A stretch of 14,136 bases of DNA, taken from positions 1 to 14,136 of the forward strand of contig WALH01000003.1 in the NCBI GenBank assembly GCA_015522935.1, read 5' to 3'. The position numbers and the translations under genes are program-made. Under the pieces are notes generated by a model. That model did no database searches. It was not told the DNA's origin and was given only the letters and a program-made list of their open reading frames with translations. Every line of letters starts with the position of its first letter. The stretch's first letter is position 1. The stretch is from DHVE2 group archaeon. Lineage in GTDB: Archaea > Thermoplasmatota > Thermoplasmata > Thermoplasmatales > Aciduliprofundaceae. Shown here piece by piece: positions 12,884 through 14,136 of the stretch.

Positions 12884-14135
12884 AGGCATCAACTTTTTTC
12901 GCAACTGATTTAGCGTTGTTCCACACATCGTCCATGGTCATATATTCCCAGAGCCCAAATCTTCCAGCAAGAATTACACCCATTTTATCAAGTTCTTTCT
13001 TTATTTTTTCAATGTTTTTTTCACGAAATGCATCGTATACAACATATGCATATTTATTTGTCCAATATCCGGATACCTCAACATCGAATTTGAAGCCCAT
13101 TTTTTCAAGTCCATCAATCGCTAAATCAACTGGATCACCTATATCTTCATCCGGTCCGTGAGATATCTCCACTATTAGACTTGCCCTACCCTCAGGTGCC
13201 ATGTTTTGCGAATAGTTATGAAGAAAAGATATGCGGTAAAATGCTATATCTTTTTGAGGGACATATATCCAGTGGTAATCTGGAAATTCCCCCCGCACGC
13301 CAAGACCAACAACAGTTACAGAATTATAATGTAAATCATTTGCGAGGCTTTTTATCTTCCCACCAACAGTTTTACCGAGCGAAGGAAGAGGAATTGTTGA
13401 TATGACCGAATCATAGGTATGGTCTTCCTTTCCTTTCACTATAACTTTCCCATCCTCAAATTTCATCTCTTTTACTTCTTCTCCCGTGATTATCTTATCT
13501 CTGAGCGTTGATGCAAGATTATTTACAAAACCCTCAAATCCCCCTCTGAAAGGATAATAGAAATTCAGCTGGTGAACATATCCGTCAGTTTCTATGCCAA
13601 CAAGGGAGCGAAGTATATCTTCAAGAGGTGGGTTGGGAACCCTGCTCAATGCCCATTCAACGGATATGTCCTCCATTTTTCTTCTCCACAGTTTTTCATT
13701 GTAAGGTTTGAAATACATTTCGGTCATCTTTCTGCCGAATTTCTGAACAAAGAAATCTTCTAAATTCTTAGGCTTGCGTTCCCTACAATTTAAATTCTTG
13801 ATTAAGTCAATCAGTATCTCGTATCTTTCCTCCGGAGAAAGAGCGTATATTCCATTCTCAAATGGATACTTTATAAATCTGTTTTGATAGTATATGAACG
13901 TTCTTCTTCTATGTTTTATAGCTCCATCCATAAATTTTAGCATTTCATTGAGAACGCTTCTGTTTTTAGAGAAAAGTATATGTGAGCCTCCAATATCAAA
14001 CGTGTACCCATCAGCATTCTGGCTTCTTAGAAGTCCACCAGGTCGCTCTTCTTTCTCTATTATTTCAAAGTTATCGCGCAGATGATAACCTATGGCAAGG
14101 CCGGATAACCCTCCACCAAGTATCCCGATGCTCAC
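12849..14135 (-). CDS. UDP-galactopyranose-mutase-like FAD-dependent protein (amine oxidase fold)
   Basis: The 428-residue flavoprotein starts straight into the dinucleotide-binding motif ILGGGLSGLAIGYHL (5-19), followed by EKEERPGGLLRS (27-38) and TFDIGGSHILFS (45-56), then YYQNRFIKYPFENGI and KPYNEKLWRRKMEDISVEWALSR. Near the C-terminus GRFGLWEYMTMDDVWNNAKSVA resembles the FAD-contacting end of this superfamily. UDP-galactopyranose mutases and related sugar or protoporphyrinogen oxidases share this layout; with a glycosyltransferase directly downstream, a role in making a sugar nucleotide for surface glycans is the best reading, but the exact reaction is not settled. The GTG at 14135 is one base from the window edge; an upstream start is possible but would add residues before the Rossmann fold. 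Confidence 0.75.
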   Translation of the reverse strand: MSIGILGGGLSGLAIGYHLRDNFEIIEKEERPGGLLRSQNADGYTFDIGGSHILFSKNRSVLNEMLKFMDGAIKHRRRTFIYYQNRFIKYPFENGIYALSPEERYEILIDLIKNLNCRERKPKNLEDFFVQKFGRKMTEMYFKPYNEKLWRRKMEDISVEWALSRVPNPPLEDILRSLVGIETDGYVHQLNFYYPFRGGFEGFVNNLASTLRDKIITGEEVKEMKFEDGKVIVKGKEDHTYDSVISTIPLPSLGKTVGGKIKSLANDLHYNSVTVVGLGVRGEFPDYHWIYVPQKDIAFYRISFLHNYSQNMAPEGRASLIVEISHGPDEDIGDPVDLAIDGLEKMGFKFDVEVSGYWTNKYAYVVYDAFREKNIEKIKKELDKMGVILAGRFGLWEYMTMDDVWNNAKSVAKKVDAYESSPYNSQQK

Positions 14136-14136
14136 A

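Overview
The window reads as archaeal chromosome, most likely a Thermoplasmatota-type euryarchaeon; an Aciduliprofundum-like (DHVE2) source is my guess from memory of gene content and cannot be proved here. The reasons are an XPD-type Fe-S helicase, TATA boxes centred about 25-28 bases before start codons (leaderless or very short leaders), several GTG starts, ATGA/GTGA gene overlaps, a tRNA without encoded CCA, and moderate to low GC.

Layout. Positions 1-296 (-): 5' part of a D12-class DNA adenine methylase that runs off the left edge. 504-4030 (+): a secreted, membrane-anchored clostripain-family (C11) protease overlapping an XPD-type helicase by ATGA. 3975-5187 (-): an unrecognised Cys-containing protein and a single-pass exported protein; between them lies a possible frameshifted small zinc-ribbon/membrane gene on the + strand. 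5188-6195: about 1 kb without an intact protein gene. It holds a remnant of a DUF4143/AAA ATPase, a tRNA-Leu(CAA) with an odd leader, a 127-bp GC-rich stretch bounded by 8-bp inverted repeats, and a cluster of hairpins with a twice-repeated core.

6196-9613 (+) is the most distinctive part: three overlapping or abutting genes for a tandem-FHA protein, a Hanks-type Ser/Thr kinase with no glycines in its Gly-loop, and a PP2C phosphatase. Together they look like a complete phosphorylation module (writer, reader, eraser). Its promoter has a TATA box enclosed by a perfect 5-bp inverted repeat, and the FHA protein starts with what looks like half of a methyltransferase fold.

9610-11220 (-) is an operon of an orphan DNA methylase, a Nudix hydrolase and a RimI-like GNAT acetyltransferase. 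11342-11926 (+) is a LURP-one/scramblase-like protein. 11936-14135 (-) holds a family 2 glycosyltransferase with C-terminal membrane helices behind a UDP-galactopyranose-mutase-like FAD enzyme, suggesting surface glycan or glycoprotein synthesis.
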